Source: Clostridia bacterium
GTDB lineage: Bacteria > Bacillota > Clostridia > Christensenellales > Aristaeellaceae
DNA length: 64,000 nucleotides
Assembly (NCBI GenBank): GCA_017532155.1
Contig: JAFXJP010000030.1
Coordinates: 61,311-125,310 of the forward strand
Direction: 5' to 3'
Shown here: positions 16,140 through 23,941 of the stretch, in pieces
Layout: every line of letters starts with the position of its first letter
Position numbering within the stretch: position 1 is the first letter of the stretch
Translations under genes and position numbers: made by a program
Notes under the pieces: model-generated
What the model saw: the letters and a program-made list of their open reading frames with translations, nothing else
What the model was told of the DNA's origin: nothing
The model's database searches: none

Positions 16140-17831
16140 ATGCTGAAATTCCGTGACATGCCTTATGTGCGTCCGGATATGAGCGAAGTGCGCGCTTGCT
16201 ATGAGCGCGTGACAAATGAAATCCAGCGCGCGGCCTCTTATGAAGAGGCGCGCGCTGCTTTCTTTGCGCTCCAGGACGCGGAGACTGAAAGCGGCACCAT
16301 GATGAGCCTTGCGCATACGCGCAACACCATCGACACAGCCGATCCCTATTACGAGGGCGAGGTGAAGTACCTGCAGGCAGAGTTTGCCCGTATGATGCCC
16401 TTGCAGAAGGCCTATCGCGAGGCGATGGCGTCTTCGCCCTACCGTGCGGACTTTGAAAAGGAATTTGGCCCGCAGCTGTTTAAGATGATCGATGCGGGCA
16501 TCAAGACAGGCAGTCCGCTGATCATTGAAGAGACGATCCGCTCCGGCGAATTGACCCAGGCGTATCAGAAGACCACGGCGCTGGCCAATACGCAGTTCCG
16601 CGGCGAAAAGTGCAATTTCTACGGCCTGCTCAAGCATATGGAAAGCACCGACCGTGCGGAGCGCTGCGAGGCGTTTAAGGCGTGGGCTGCGCTGTATGCA
16701 CAGATTGCGCCGACGCTGGATCAGCAGTATGACGAGCTTGTGCAGCTGCGTGCGAAGATGGCGGAAAAGCTGGGCTTCAAGTCGTTCACCGACATGGCGT
16801 ATCTGCAGCGCCGCCGCTTTGATTACACGCAGGAAGACGTCAAGGCTTTCCGCGAGCAGGTGAAGCAGATCATCACGCCTGCGGTGGATCGTCTGCGCCG
16901 CGCCCAGCAAAAACGCTTGGGTGTGGAAAAGCTCAAGTATTACGACGAGGCGCTGATCTTCCCCGAGGGCAATGCCGATCCCATCGGTACCAAGGACGAG
17001 CTGATTGCCAAGGCGCAGAAGATGTACCGTGAAATGAGCCAGGAAACGGGCGAGTTCTTTGATTTCATGACGGAGTACGAGCTGTTTGATCTGGAAACGC
17101 GGCCTACCAAGCGCATGGGCGGCTACTGCACGAGCTTTGCCAAGTACAAGGCGCCCTTCATTTTCTCCAATTTTAACGGCACCTCGGCGGATGTGGACGT
17201 GCTTACGCACGAGGCCGGCCATGCCTTCCAGGGCTATCTGGGCATGCGTTCGATCCCTGTAAGCATGCTCAAGGGCTCTACCAGCGAGATTAACGAGATT
17301 CATTCCATGGCCATGGAGCATTTCGCGTATCCGTGGATGGAAAGCTTCTTTGGCGAAAACAACGACAAGTATCTGTATTCGCATCTGCTGGGCGCGCTGG
17401 CGGTGATTCCCTATATGTGCTGCGTGGACGAATTCCAGCATCGCGTATACGAAAATCCCCAGATGACGGCGATGGATCGCCGTGCAGTGTGGCATGAGAT
17501 TGAAAAAGCGTATATGCCCTGGCGCGATTACGACGGCGAGGAATTCCTGGAGGAGGGCGGCTTCTGGATGCAGAAGCAGCATATTTTCCTTTATCCGTTC
17601 TACTACATTGATTATGCTTTGGCCCAGATGGGCGCGTTTGAGCTGTACGGCCGCATGAAGGAAGACAAGGATGCAGCCTGGCAGGATTATCTGCGCCTGT
17701 GCCGCGCCGGCGGTACGAAGGGATATTTTGATTTGCTGAAGGTGGCGAATCTGAGCAATCCCTTCCATGCCGGCAGCGTGGAAAAGGCTGTGGGCCATGT
17801 GATTGAGGAACTGGAAAAGGCGGCGTTTTAA
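16140..17831 (+). CDS. pepF: M3-family oligoendopeptidase (PepF-like)
   Basis: 563 residues, normal for the short M3B oligoendopeptidases. The zinc motif HEAGH lies near residue 360 (VLTHEAGHAFQGYLG), with the third ligand glutamate in the following SEINEIHSMAMEHF helix. The substrate-side motif GGYCTSFA precedes the active site. No signal peptide is present, so it is cytoplasmic and should trim peptides of roughly 6-20 residues. AAGGAGA lies just before the ATG. It follows the secreted repeat protein after three bases. The nearby oligopeptide transporter (divergent, 2 kb away) would supply peptide substrates, although the two are not in one operon. Confidence 0.93.
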   Translation: MLKFRDMPYVRPDMSEVRACYERVTNEIQRAASYEEARAAFFALQDAETESGTMMSLAHTRNTIDTADPYYEGEVKYLQAEFARMMPLQKAYREAMASSPYRADFEKEFGPQLFKMIDAGIKTGSPLIIEETIRSGELTQAYQKTTALANTQFRGEKCNFYGLLKHMESTDRAERCEAFKAWAALYAQIAPTLDQQYDELVQLRAKMAEKLGFKSFTDMAYLQRRRFDYTQEDVKAFREQVKQIITPAVDRLRRAQQKRLGVEKLKYYDEALIFPEGNADPIGTKDELIAKAQKMYREMSQETGEFFDFMTEYELFDLETRPTKRMGGYCTSFAKYKAPFIFSNFNGTSADVDVLTHEAGHAFQGYLGMRSIPVSMLKGSTSEINEIHSMAMEHFAYPWMESFFGENNDKYLYSHLLGALAVIPYMCCVDEFQHRVYENPQMTAMDRRAVWHEIEKAYMPWRDYDGEEFLEEGGFWMQKQHIFLYPFYYIDYALAQMGAFELYGRMKEDKDAAWQDYLRLCRAGGTKGYFDLLKVANLSNPFHAGSVEKAVGHVIEELEKAAF

Positions 17832-18156
17832 GAGGGAGAGGCGTTCGAGGGACGGCTTTTGAAGGCAAAAGCCTCCCTCGAGCTCCCTCGAAAACCGATC
17901 TTTTGGTTGACTTGTATTAGCAGGCTATACGAAAAAGAGAGGTAAAACCGGCTGTGAAAGCAAGCTTTCCCACCGATTTTCCTCTCTTTTTCTAGCCCGT
18001 TTCACGGGCACGATCACGCGTTGCGTGATCGGCCTGCCGACAGCTTGCGTGGTTACGCCCTCGGGGGAGCGCCGTAACGCTAAGGCGAAACGAGCGGGCC
18101 TCACTATCTCGCCGCCGCAGCGGCGAACTTTTCCCTCGTTTCCCTCGTTCCCCTCA
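17832..18156. other. Gene-free block of stacked inverted repeats
   Basis: These 325 bases hold no credible gene but several hairpins in series. At 17846-17880 CGAGGGA-GGCTTTTG pairs with CAAAAGCC-TCCCTCG. A second complement of the first arm (TCCCTCGAA) at 17884-17892 allows an alternative fold. A long nested hairpin lies at 17931-17992. CGATCACGC/GCGTGATCG follows at about 18012-18032, then GTTACG/CGTAAC, then CCGCCGC/GCGGCG-type pairs near 18110, and TTCCCTCG direct repeats near 18130-18150. It sits between convergent genes. The density of palindromes is more than two terminators require and resembles repetitive extragenic palindromic sequence. Confidence 0.65.
17931..17992. terminator. Nested terminator-like hairpin sharing its loop with 7961-8022
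   Basis: GAAAAAGAGAGG pairs with CCTCTCTTTTTC, extended inward by AAAA/TTTT and a short GC stem. The loop at 17953-17970 matches the loop at 7983-8000 at 16 of 18 positions although the stems are unrelated. The loop also contains GAAAGC-AA-GCTTTC. The T run suits termination of the + strand peptidase transcript, and the A run suits the - strand. Confidence 0.7.
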
Positions 18157-18756
18157 TCACTTCAATTCCTTCATCCTGCGCTCCAGCACTTCAGGCGAGG
18201 CTACGCTGTAGCCGAAAAAGCCCATCGCGTCGCCCAGCGCGTAGTATACGCCGTGGCTGTAGGCCGTCAGATCGGCCTTGCGCAAATCAATCTTGCCGGT
18301 ATCGTCCATGATATCCCGTGAAACGCCCATGCCGACAATGCGCGCCACGAATGCGTCATGCGAGCCCAGCTCCAGCACGTGCTCTACCTTGCAGGCAAGA
18401 TACAGGGGGCTTTCGCCGATGGCGGGGGTAAACTGCATTTCGGGCACAGGGACGGGCGTCAGATGGCAGGCGGCGAATTTATCCACCTCGCGGCCGGATT
18501 TTACGCCGCAATAGTCGCAGGCCTTCAGCTGCTCGCGGCCGACGAGATTGATCACAAATTCGCCCGTTTCCTTGATGATGTGATGCGAATGGCGTTCCTT
18601 GCGCACGGAGATGGAAACCATCGGCGGCTGGCTGCATACTGTGCCGGCCCAGGCGATGGTAATGATATTGGGCTTTTCGGTTTCCGACGCGCAGGAAACC
18701 ATCACAGCCGGCACGGGGCATAAAAGCGTGCCGGGCTTTAACTGTTCAAAGGCCAT
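18157..18756 (-). CDS. Flavin reductase domain protein
   Basis: 199 residues. The split-barrel flavin reductase pattern is clear: PVPAVMVSCASETEKPNIITI, then AWAGTVCSQPPMVSISVR with conserved proline-rich turn, then HIIKETGEFVINL and the core CGVKSGREVDKF. Members bind FMN and reduce flavins or small substrates with NAD(P)H. Two cysteines in the central ACDYCG segment could be redox-active. It stands alone, convergent with the M3 peptidase, and lies 70 bases downstream of signal peptidase I, from which a terminator separates it. Confidence 0.88.
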   Translation of the reverse strand: MAFEQLKPGTLLCPVPAVMVSCASETEKPNIITIAWAGTVCSQPPMVSISVRKERHSHHIIKETGEFVINLVGREQLKACDYCGVKSGREVDKFAACHLTPVPVPEMQFTPAIGESPLYLACKVEHVLELGSHDAFVARIVGMGVSRDIMDDTGKIDLRKADLTAYSHGVYYALGDAMGFFGYSVASPEVLERRMKELK

Positions 18757-18784
18757 GGAAAATCCTCCTTTGGCTTATCGTATG

Positions 18785-18815
18785 AAAAAAGCGGGACGGT
18801 CATGCGCCGCCCCGC
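18785..18815 (-). terminator. Terminator of the DUF951-lepB operon
   Basis: On the - strand GCGGGGCGG pairs with CCGTCCCGC (one G-U) around a seven-base loop, followed by TTTTTT. Confidence 0.85.
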
Positions 18816-18826
18816 GAAGAAACAGA

Positions 18827-19495
18827 TTACTGCACCTTGCCGAAATTGCTCAGCGGCCAGATGACAAGATTGACGTGACCGACGATCATGTCCTCGCTGA
18901 TGGGGCCGACAGCGCGAGAGTCATTGGAATTGCCGCGGTTATCGCCCACCACGAAATACTGGTCAGCGCCCAGTACGATGGGGCCAAAGCTGCGGGTGGT
19001 GGGAATGCATACGTCAATATGCGATTCGTCCACCATTTGATCGTTGACATAGAGCACGCCCGCGCGGAACTCTACCTTATCGCCGGGCAGACCGATCAGA
19101 CGCTTGACAAAGAGGGTGTGGTTGGTGAAGGTCAATTCAAACGAGCCGCCCAGATTGACGCTGCTTTCCTTGTTGCGGTTGGGATAACGGCAGATGATAA
19201 TATCGCCGCGCTCGTAATCGCCGGACCAGTACTCAGGCTTGGTGACCAGCACCACATCGCCGTCCAGCAGGGTGTTCTGCATGCTTTCGCCGTCCACGCG
19301 GATGGGCTCAAAGAAGAAAGTGCGGATGACGGTTACAATTACCAGCGCGGCCAGCAGCGTATATACCCAGCTGAGAAGCTCTTGCTTAAAGGTTTTCTTT
19401 TCTTTTTCCTTTTTGTTTTTCTTGCCCTTTACCGTGTTTTCAGCCAGCTGCGCTTCATTCTCTGCAGCGATCATTTTTTCGGGTTCATTGCTCAT
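18827..19495 (-). CDS. lepB: Signal peptidase I
   Basis: 222 residues. After a lysine-rich cytoplasmic tail (about 1-40) there is one membrane helix (LLSWVYTLLAALVIVTVI). The catalytic serine lies in DGESMQNTL near residue 75 and the general-base lysine in FVKRLIGLPGDKVEF near 130. The C-terminal GDNRGNSNDSRAVGPI box E is intact. A single N-terminal anchor is the Gram-positive SipS layout. It cleaves signal peptides such as those of the secreted proteins in this window. The start overlaps the DUF951 stop by four bases, so the two are translationally coupled. Confidence 0.95.
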   Translation of the reverse strand: MSNEPEKMIAAENEAQLAENTVKGKKNKKEKEKKTFKQELLSWVYTLLAALVIVTVIRTFFFEPIRVDGESMQNTLLDGDVVLVTKPEYWSGDYERGDIIICRYPNRNKESSVNLGGSFELTFTNHTLFVKRLIGLPGDKVEFRAGVLYVNDQMVDESHIDVCIPTTRSFGPIVLGADQYFVVGDNRGNSNDSRAVGPISEDMIVGHVNLVIWPLSNFGKVQ

Positions 19496-19713
19496 AATGC
19501 GGTATCTCCTTTGGTTTGGGTTTCGGGTCCCTGCGCAATCAGGCGTTTGCGGCGGCGCAGGAAATCTTGCCGGTCAAGCATCACAATGCGTCCGCAGCCG
19601 TGGCAGCGGATCTTGATATCTGCGCCGATGCGGATGACAGTCCACTCATCGCTGCCGCAGGGATGCTTTTTGCGGGTTTGCACCTGATCGCCCAGGCGGA
19701 TTTCCTCTGTCAC
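19492..19713 (-). CDS. DUF951 family protein
   Basis: 73 residues, starting at a GTG (19713) with AGGAGG eight bases upstream. The family pattern is present: IRLGDQVQTRKKHPCGSDEW, then IGADIKIRC-GCGR-IVMLDR. Conserved cysteines (PCG and CHGCGR) suggest metal or nucleic-acid binding. The function is unknown, but it is a widespread small Firmicutes protein. It is first in a two-gene operon with signal peptidase I. In many Firmicutes it is found near ychF, which here lies 10 kb away. Confidence 0.85.
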   Translation of the reverse strand: MTEEIRLGDQVQTRKKHPCGSDEWTVIRIGADIKIRCHGCGRIVMLDRQDFLRRRKRLIAQGPETQTKGDTAL

Positions 19714-19762
19714 GCTCTCGCCCTCCTTTTCTGGAATCCATCAGCTTTCGGTCAATGATGAT

Positions 19763-19791
19763 ATTATAAACGATATGCGCGCATTTTTCAA
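19763..19791 (-). promoter_or_regulatory. Promoter of the DUF951-lepB operon
   Basis: On the - strand TTGAAA and TATAAT are separated by exactly 17 bases, about 50 bases upstream of the GTG start. Confidence 0.75.
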
Positions 19792-19894
19792 TGACAAAAC
19801 CATGCACTGCTGGTTAGATAAGGATTAAAACGCGCTAAAATTGTGACGAAATATGCTTCATATCAGAAAATATGTGGCAATTTGCGCTTTTGTT

Positions 19895-19903
19895 TGTTAT
19901 AAT
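19895..19903 (+). promoter_or_regulatory. Extended -10 promoter of the ThuA-like gene
   Basis: TGTTATAAT is a complete extended -10. The sequence 17 bases upstream (TGGCAA) is a poor -35, which the TG element can offset. Confidence 0.6.
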
Positions 19904-19932
19904 AAAATTATCAATTCAAGGAGGCAAATGTC

Positions 19933-20664
19933 ATGGCTATCCGTGTTACGGTATGGAATGAATTTGTACATGAAAAGACGGAAGACCGCGTGAAAGAGGT
20001 CTATCCGGATGGTATTCATATGGCGCTCAAGCGTATGCTGGAATGTGACGAAGTGACGGTGCGCACCGCCACGCTGGAAGAGGAAGAATGCGGCCTGACG
20101 CAGGAAGTGCTGGATGAAACAGATGTGCTGATCTGGTGGGGCCATATGCGCCACGGTCTGGTGCCTGATGAGGTGGTGGATCGCGTTTACTGGCGCGTGA
20201 TGAACGGCATGGGTCTGATCTGCCTGCACTCTGCGCACAACAGCAAGATTTTCAAACGCCTGATGGGCACCACCTGCTCGCTGCGCTGGCATGAAATCGG
20301 CGAGCATGAGCGCATCGCTGTGATCGATCCTGCGCATCCTATCTGCCAGGGACTGCCGCTGCATTTCACCATCGATCATGAAGAAATGTACGGCGAGCGC
20401 TTTGACATTCCCACGCCCGATGAGCTGATCATGCTGGGCTGGTTCCCGACCGGCGAAGTGTTCCGCAGCGGCTGCGTATGGCGCCGCGGCCATGGCAAGG
20501 TATTCTATTTCCAGCCTGGCCATGAAACTTATCCCAACTATGTGGATAATGAAAACATCGCAACAGTGATTCGCAATGCCGTGCGCTATGTTATGCCCGC
20601 GCAGCATATGCAGATTCGCACCGACTGCATCAAGGCAGATCCGCTTGAGCCCTATCAGGCGTAA
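19933..20664 (+). CDS. ThuA-domain protein (trehalose-utilisation type)
   Basis: 243 residues with AAGGAGG upstream. The fold is glutamine-amidotransferase-like. Typical ThuA segments are RVTVWNEFVHE at the N-terminus, DVLIWWGHMRHGLV near 60, GMGLICLHSAHNSKIFKRLMGT near 95, the FTIDHEEMYGE strand near 145, and VFYFQPGHETYP near 195. The histidine-rich sites could coordinate a metal. ThuA proteins are tied to disaccharide 3-keto-sugar metabolism, but the catalytic role is not settled. It is followed after 17 bases by a DUF1292 gene and lies on a separate transcript from lepB. Confidence 0.88.
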   Translation: MAIRVTVWNEFVHEKTEDRVKEVYPDGIHMALKRMLECDEVTVRTATLEEEECGLTQEVLDETDVLIWWGHMRHGLVPDEVVDRVYWRVMNGMGLICLHSAHNSKIFKRLMGTTCSLRWHEIGEHERIAVIDPAHPICQGLPLHFTIDHEEMYGERFDIPTPDELIMLGWFPTGEVFRSGCVWRRGHGKVFYFQPGHETYPNYVDNENIATVIRNAVRYVMPAQHMQIRTDCIKADPLEPYQA

Positions 20665-20681
20665 TCGAAAGGAGAAATATC

Positions 20682-21005
20682 ATGTCTGAAGAAGAACGCA
20701 TGGATATCGTGGAAGGCGTAGACGAGGACGGCAACCGCTTGCTTTTGCGCGTTAACCGCTATTTCTACTACAACGGCGAAGAGTACGTGCTGCTCAGTGA
20801 TGACTGCGACGAACCCGCCGAGGACATTGACGATGTGACCTTCTTTGTCATGCGCGTGGTGGAAACCACCGATGAGGATGGCGAGGAGATCGAGGAATTC
20901 GAGCCCGTGGATGAAGACCTGATGGAAGCGCTGATCGAAGTGGTGAAGACCAATTTCGAAGACGACAGCGAAATTCTGGAAGAGCTTGATCTGGACGAGG
21001 AATAA
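20682..21005 (+). CDS. DUF1292 domain protein
   Basis: 107 residues, very acidic, with a C-terminal tail of Glu/Asp. The DUF1292 core is DEDGNRLLLRVNRYFYYNGEEYVLL, a small beta-sheet domain common in Clostridia and Bacilli, usually near the Holliday-junction resolvase genes, which are absent here. Function unknown. AAAGGAGA precedes the ATG, and it probably shares the ThuA transcript. A strong terminator follows. Confidence 0.85.
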   Translation: MSEEERMDIVEGVDEDGNRLLLRVNRYFYYNGEEYVLLSDDCDEPAEDIDDVTFFVMRVVETTDEDGEEIEEFEPVDEDLMEALIEVVKTNFEDDSEILEELDLDEE

Positions 21006-21017
21006 GCGCTTATCAAG

Positions 21018-21058
21018 AGGCGACGCCTGGTGATCACAACCGGGCGTCGCCTTTTTTG
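21018..21058 (+). terminator. Terminator after the DUF1292 gene
   Basis: AGGCGACGCC pairs with GGCGTCGCCT around a loop of about fifteen bases that can close further, followed by TTTTTT. Confidence 0.9.
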
Positions 21059-21128
21059 TCTTTATTTTGCCGATGAACAGCCCAAATGAACCGAATAGAC
21101 AAAAATCGCCCCAGCTTCGTTTTCAATC

Positions 21129-21137
21129 TGTTATGCT
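21129..21137 (+). promoter_or_regulatory. Extended -10 promoter of the ABC-2 exporter
   Basis: TGTTATGCT is an extended -10, 24 bases ahead of the ATP-binding gene. No recognisable -35 lies 17 bases upstream. Confidence 0.45.
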
Positions 21138-21160
21138 GTAAAAAACGGAGGTGAAGACGG

Positions 21161-21895
21161 ATGCAAGCCATCAAAACAATGAACCTTTCCAAGCGATACC
21201 CAGGCATAACCGCTGTATGCAATCTTAACCTGGATATTGCGCAGGGCGAATTATTCTCCTTGCTGGGCGTGAACGGCGCTGGAAAAACGACAACCATCAA
21301 AATGCTGACAGGCCTGACAACACCTTCCGGCGGCGATGCAATTGTTGGCGGTCACAGTATTCTCAGAGAAAGAGCGCAGGTAAAGCAACTGATCGGCGTA
21401 TCACCGCAGCAAACGGCCATTGCGCCCAATCTGACTGTGAAAGAAAATTTGCAGTTAATCTGCGGTATTCATGGCTTTTCCAGAGAAAAAACAAGGGAAC
21501 GCATCGAAAAAATTGCTATCCAGCTGGCACTGGGCGACGTTTTTTCAAGAAAAGCCGGCACGCTTTCGGGCGGCTGGCAACGCCGAGTCAGCATCGCCAT
21601 GGCACTGATCAGCGAGCCGCAGATTCTCTTTTTGGATGAGCCGACACTTGGCTTGGATGTTATCGCAAGGCATGCGCTTTGGGAGATCATCCGCGCGCTG
21701 AAGGGAAAAGTAACGATCATTCTGACAACGCATTATATGGAAGAAGCTCAGGCGCTGTCCGACCGCATCGGCATTATGAAAAATGGTCGCCTTTTGGCAA
21801 CGGGCACTGCTGAGGAGTTAATCCATCTGGCTGGAGAGCACGATTTCGAAGCGGCATTTGTTGCGCTTGTAAAGGAGGATGTCCTATGCGAATGA
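21161..21895 (+). CDS. ABC-2 type exporter, ATP-binding protein
   Basis: 244 residues. Walker A is GVNGAGKTTT near residue 36, the Q-loop is SPQQTAI, the signature LSGGWQRR near 140 (variant, W after GG), and Walker B ILFLDEPTLGLD. It belongs to the drug/antibiotic-export subfamily (CcmA/DrrA-like). The stop lies ten bases inside the permease gene, so the two are coupled. Codon and base choice (AAA, ACA and CAA more common, fewer GCG) looks more AT-rich than neighbouring genes, which hints at horizontal acquisition. The exported substrate is unknown. Confidence 0.9.
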   Translation: MQAIKTMNLSKRYPGITAVCNLNLDIAQGELFSLLGVNGAGKTTTIKMLTGLTTPSGGDAIVGGHSILRERAQVKQLIGVSPQQTAIAPNLTVKENLQLICGIHGFSREKTRERIEKIAIQLALGDVFSRKAGTLSGGWQRRVSIAMALISEPQILFLDEPTLGLDVIARHALWEIIRALKGKVTIILTTHYMEEAQALSDRIGIMKNGRLLATGTAEELIHLAGEHDFEAAFVALVKEDVLCE

Positions 21896-22617
21896 TGACC
21901 TTTGCCAAAAGATGCGCCAAAGAAATTTTGCGAGATCCTGTTAATTTGGGCTTTGGCCTGGGGTTTCCGCTCGTTTTGCTTGTTCTTTTGAGCTGCCTGC
22001 AGAAAAATATTCCTGTGCCGCTGTTTGAAATCAATATGCTGACGCCGGGGATTACCGTGTTTGGGCTATCGTTTATGACGCTGTTTTCCGCTACGCTGAT
22101 TGCAAAGGATCGAGAGAGCGCCTTCCTGCAACGGCTGTATACAACGCCGTTGATGGGTATAGATTTTATTCTCGGATACATGCTTCCGGTTTTGCCCATT
22201 GCCCTTGCGCAGACAGTCCTCTGTTATCTGGCTGCAATTCCGCTGGGGCTGAGCATCAGCGTGCACATGCTCAGCGCAATTGCCGGCATAATCCCAATGG
22301 CTGTTTTCAACATTGCGCTGGGCCTTTTGTGCGGCAGTGTGCTGAATGTCAAGCAGGTAAGCGGTCTTTGCGGTGCTTTGCTTACCAATCTCTCTGCCTG
22401 GCTTTCAGGCGTATGGTTTGATCTGAAACTGGTAGGCGGCATTTTTGAAAAAGCCGCCTATGCTCTCCCGTTTGTGCATGCTGTTGAAATGGAACAGGCG
22501 CTTTTCAGCGCGGATTACGCGCTGGCTTTTGCGCATGTCTTTCCGATTTTCCTGTACGGAACAGGGACGCTGGCATTGGCTGCTGTGTGTTTTCTCAGGC
22601 AAATGAAACAACAATAA
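21886..22617 (+). CDS. ABC-2 type exporter, permease
   Basis: 243 residues with about six membrane helices (first VNLGFGLGFPLVLLVLLSCL; later FGLSFMTLFSATLI, FILGYMLPVLPIALAQTVL and FPIFLYGTGTLALAAVCFL). A short coupling stretch, AKDRESAFLQRLYTTPL, matches the ABC-2 permease consensus between helices 2 and 3. It forms the channel for the ATPase encoded upstream with a ten-base gene overlap. AAGGAGG lies inside the upstream coding sequence. Confidence 0.88.
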   Translation: MRMMTFAKRCAKEILRDPVNLGFGLGFPLVLLVLLSCLQKNIPVPLFEINMLTPGITVFGLSFMTLFSATLIAKDRESAFLQRLYTTPLMGIDFILGYMLPVLPIALAQTVLCYLAAIPLGLSISVHMLSAIAGIIPMAVFNIALGLLCGSVLNVKQVSGLCGALLTNLSAWLSGVWFDLKLVGGIFEKAAYALPFVHAVEMEQALFSADYALAFAHVFPIFLYGTGTLALAAVCFLRQMKQQ

Positions 22618-22666
22618 AAACCGGAGGCGGTGTGTGGATGATCATACCGCTTCCGGTTTTGTTTTT
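22616..22666. terminator. Bidirectional terminator between convergent transporter genes
   Basis: AAAACCGGAGGCGGT pairs with ACCGCTTCCGGTTTT (one wobble) and is followed by GTTTTT; the left side carries a run of A. It serves the ABC-2 exporter on the + strand and the MFS gene on the - strand. Confidence 0.85.
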
Positions 22667-22676
22667 GGGGCAGTTC

Positions 22677-23888
22677 TTATTCCTGATAGAATTTCCGCCA
22701 GGGCCGGGCGGCGATAAAGCAGCACACCGTGCCCAGCAGCGCGATGATCGCCCATACGCCGACGGTCGACTGCCAGCCGATCTTTTCGGACAGAAGCGCT
22801 ACCGCATAGGTGAAGATGGCCGAGCCAATGTATGTGCAGGCGTTGATCGCGCCCGAGATGGTGGAGATATTGCCGTATTTTTTGAAGCGCTTGGGCACAA
22901 TGGTGATCAGCATCAGATTTGTGCCGTGCATACAGGCGGAAAGAATAGCCATGAGAAAAATGGAAAGAAGCGCGCCGCCATCGAAGAAGATAAACAACAT
23001 GAAGGAAGCAACGATAGCAATGAAAAAGATAACACCGCCGCAGGTGACTTCATTGCTGAAATAGCGTTTGTTTAGGTAAATTGCTGCTGCATGGCTGAGC
23101 ATACCGAACACTGCCAGCGATACCGTGCAGAAGATCGACGTACGGTTGCCAAGGTTGAAAATCTCCGCCAGATAGGAGGGCATCCAGGAGGTCACGCCGT
23201 CGCGCAGCATACCCTGGAAGATAATGCCCAGCGCGATGAACGCCATGGGGAACAGCGCCTGGTGGGGAATACGCGCCTTAGCGGGCATATCTTTATTGCC
23301 CTTCGGCTGCGGTACCAGAATGTTGCGGCGCATAAAGTACCACAGCACGGTAACAATTGCACCAATCAGCGCCGAGAAGAAGAATACGCCCTGCCAGCCG
23401 GCAATGCCGATGATGAGCGGCGCGACCAGATATACCGCGATGGTTGCGATGGACGAGCCCCAGGATACGCGCACAACGGCGTAGGAGTACATATTGTCAT
23501 CCATGTTGGCTACCAGAATCTTAACGATGGGCGGCCACATCATGGCCTGTGCAAAGCCGTTGACGCCCCACAGAATGGCCATCAGCAAGGGTGAAGCAGC
23601 CAGAAAGGGGAAAGCAAGATTGATGACGGTGGCAATGACAAGGCCGGTGAGGATCAGATTCTGCGGCTTTACGTGATCGCCCAGCATGCCGTTAACCACC
23701 TGGCCTACGCCGTAGGTAGCCGACAGACAGGTCAGCGCCACGGCCAGTTCCGTGCGGGCAAAGCCGGTTGCCGTGACCACTTCAGAAATAACAGCAGCCA
23801 GATTGATGCGGGTGACATAGCAGGAAAAGTAGATCAGCGTCAGCGCCCAGGCCAGCTTTTTGCCGCCGATGGCTTTGGTAGAAGACAT
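22677..23888 (-). CDS. Major facilitator transporter, organophosphate-antiporter-like
   Basis: 403 residues from the ATG at 23888, chosen because GGAGG lies six bases upstream; a longer frame would run through a hairpin. Twelve hydrophobic segments are visible in two sets of six. The segment YFSCYVTRINLAAVISEV near the first helix and the GMLGDHVKPQNLI loop between helices 2 and 3 match the GlpT/UhpT branch, so a phosphorylated small molecule is a plausible substrate, though it is not shown. The ribosome binding site lies within the 3' arm of a terminator-like hairpin, described separately. It follows the HAD phosphatase gene in the same orientation. Confidence 0.82.
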   Translation of the reverse strand: MSSTKAIGGKKLAWALTLIYFSCYVTRINLAAVISEVVTATGFARTELAVALTCLSATYGVGQVVNGMLGDHVKPQNLILTGLVIATVINLAFPFLAASPLLMAILWGVNGFAQAMMWPPIVKILVANMDDNMYSYAVVRVSWGSSIATIAVYLVAPLIIGIAGWQGVFFFSALIGAIVTVLWYFMRRNILVPQPKGNKDMPAKARIPHQALFPMAFIALGIIFQGMLRDGVTSWMPSYLAEIFNLGNRTSIFCTVSLAVFGMLSHAAAIYLNKRYFSNEVTCGGVIFFIAIVASFMLFIFFDGGALLSIFLMAILSACMHGTNLMLITIVPKRFKKYGNISTISGAINACTYIGSAIFTYAVALLSEKIGWQSTVGVWAIIALLGTVCCFIAARPWRKFYQE

Positions 23889-23936
23889 AAAAAACCTCCG
23901 GACAAATGCTTCATCCATAATACATTTGCCCGGAGG
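23889..23936 (-). terminator. Terminator-like hairpin containing the MFS ribosome binding site
   Basis: On the - strand, 14-base arms (23936-23923 and 23908-23895) pair at 13 positions around a 14-base loop, followed by TTTTTT that runs into the ATG of the MFS gene. The 3' arm ends in GGAGG, the only ribosome binding site for that ATG. The stem can terminate the upstream operon and also hide the start site. Confidence 0.8.
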
Positions 23937-23941
23937 GATTG

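Noticed and set aside
14703-17798. An open frame of about 1000 codons antisense to the beta-repeat and peptidase genes
   Set aside because: It mirrors the third-position pattern of the two real genes, has a histidine- and arginine-rich composition without domains, and no ribosome binding site.
17832-18156. Palindrome-rich block considered as CRISPR
   Set aside because: The repeats differ from one another and have no regular spacing, and no cas gene is nearby.
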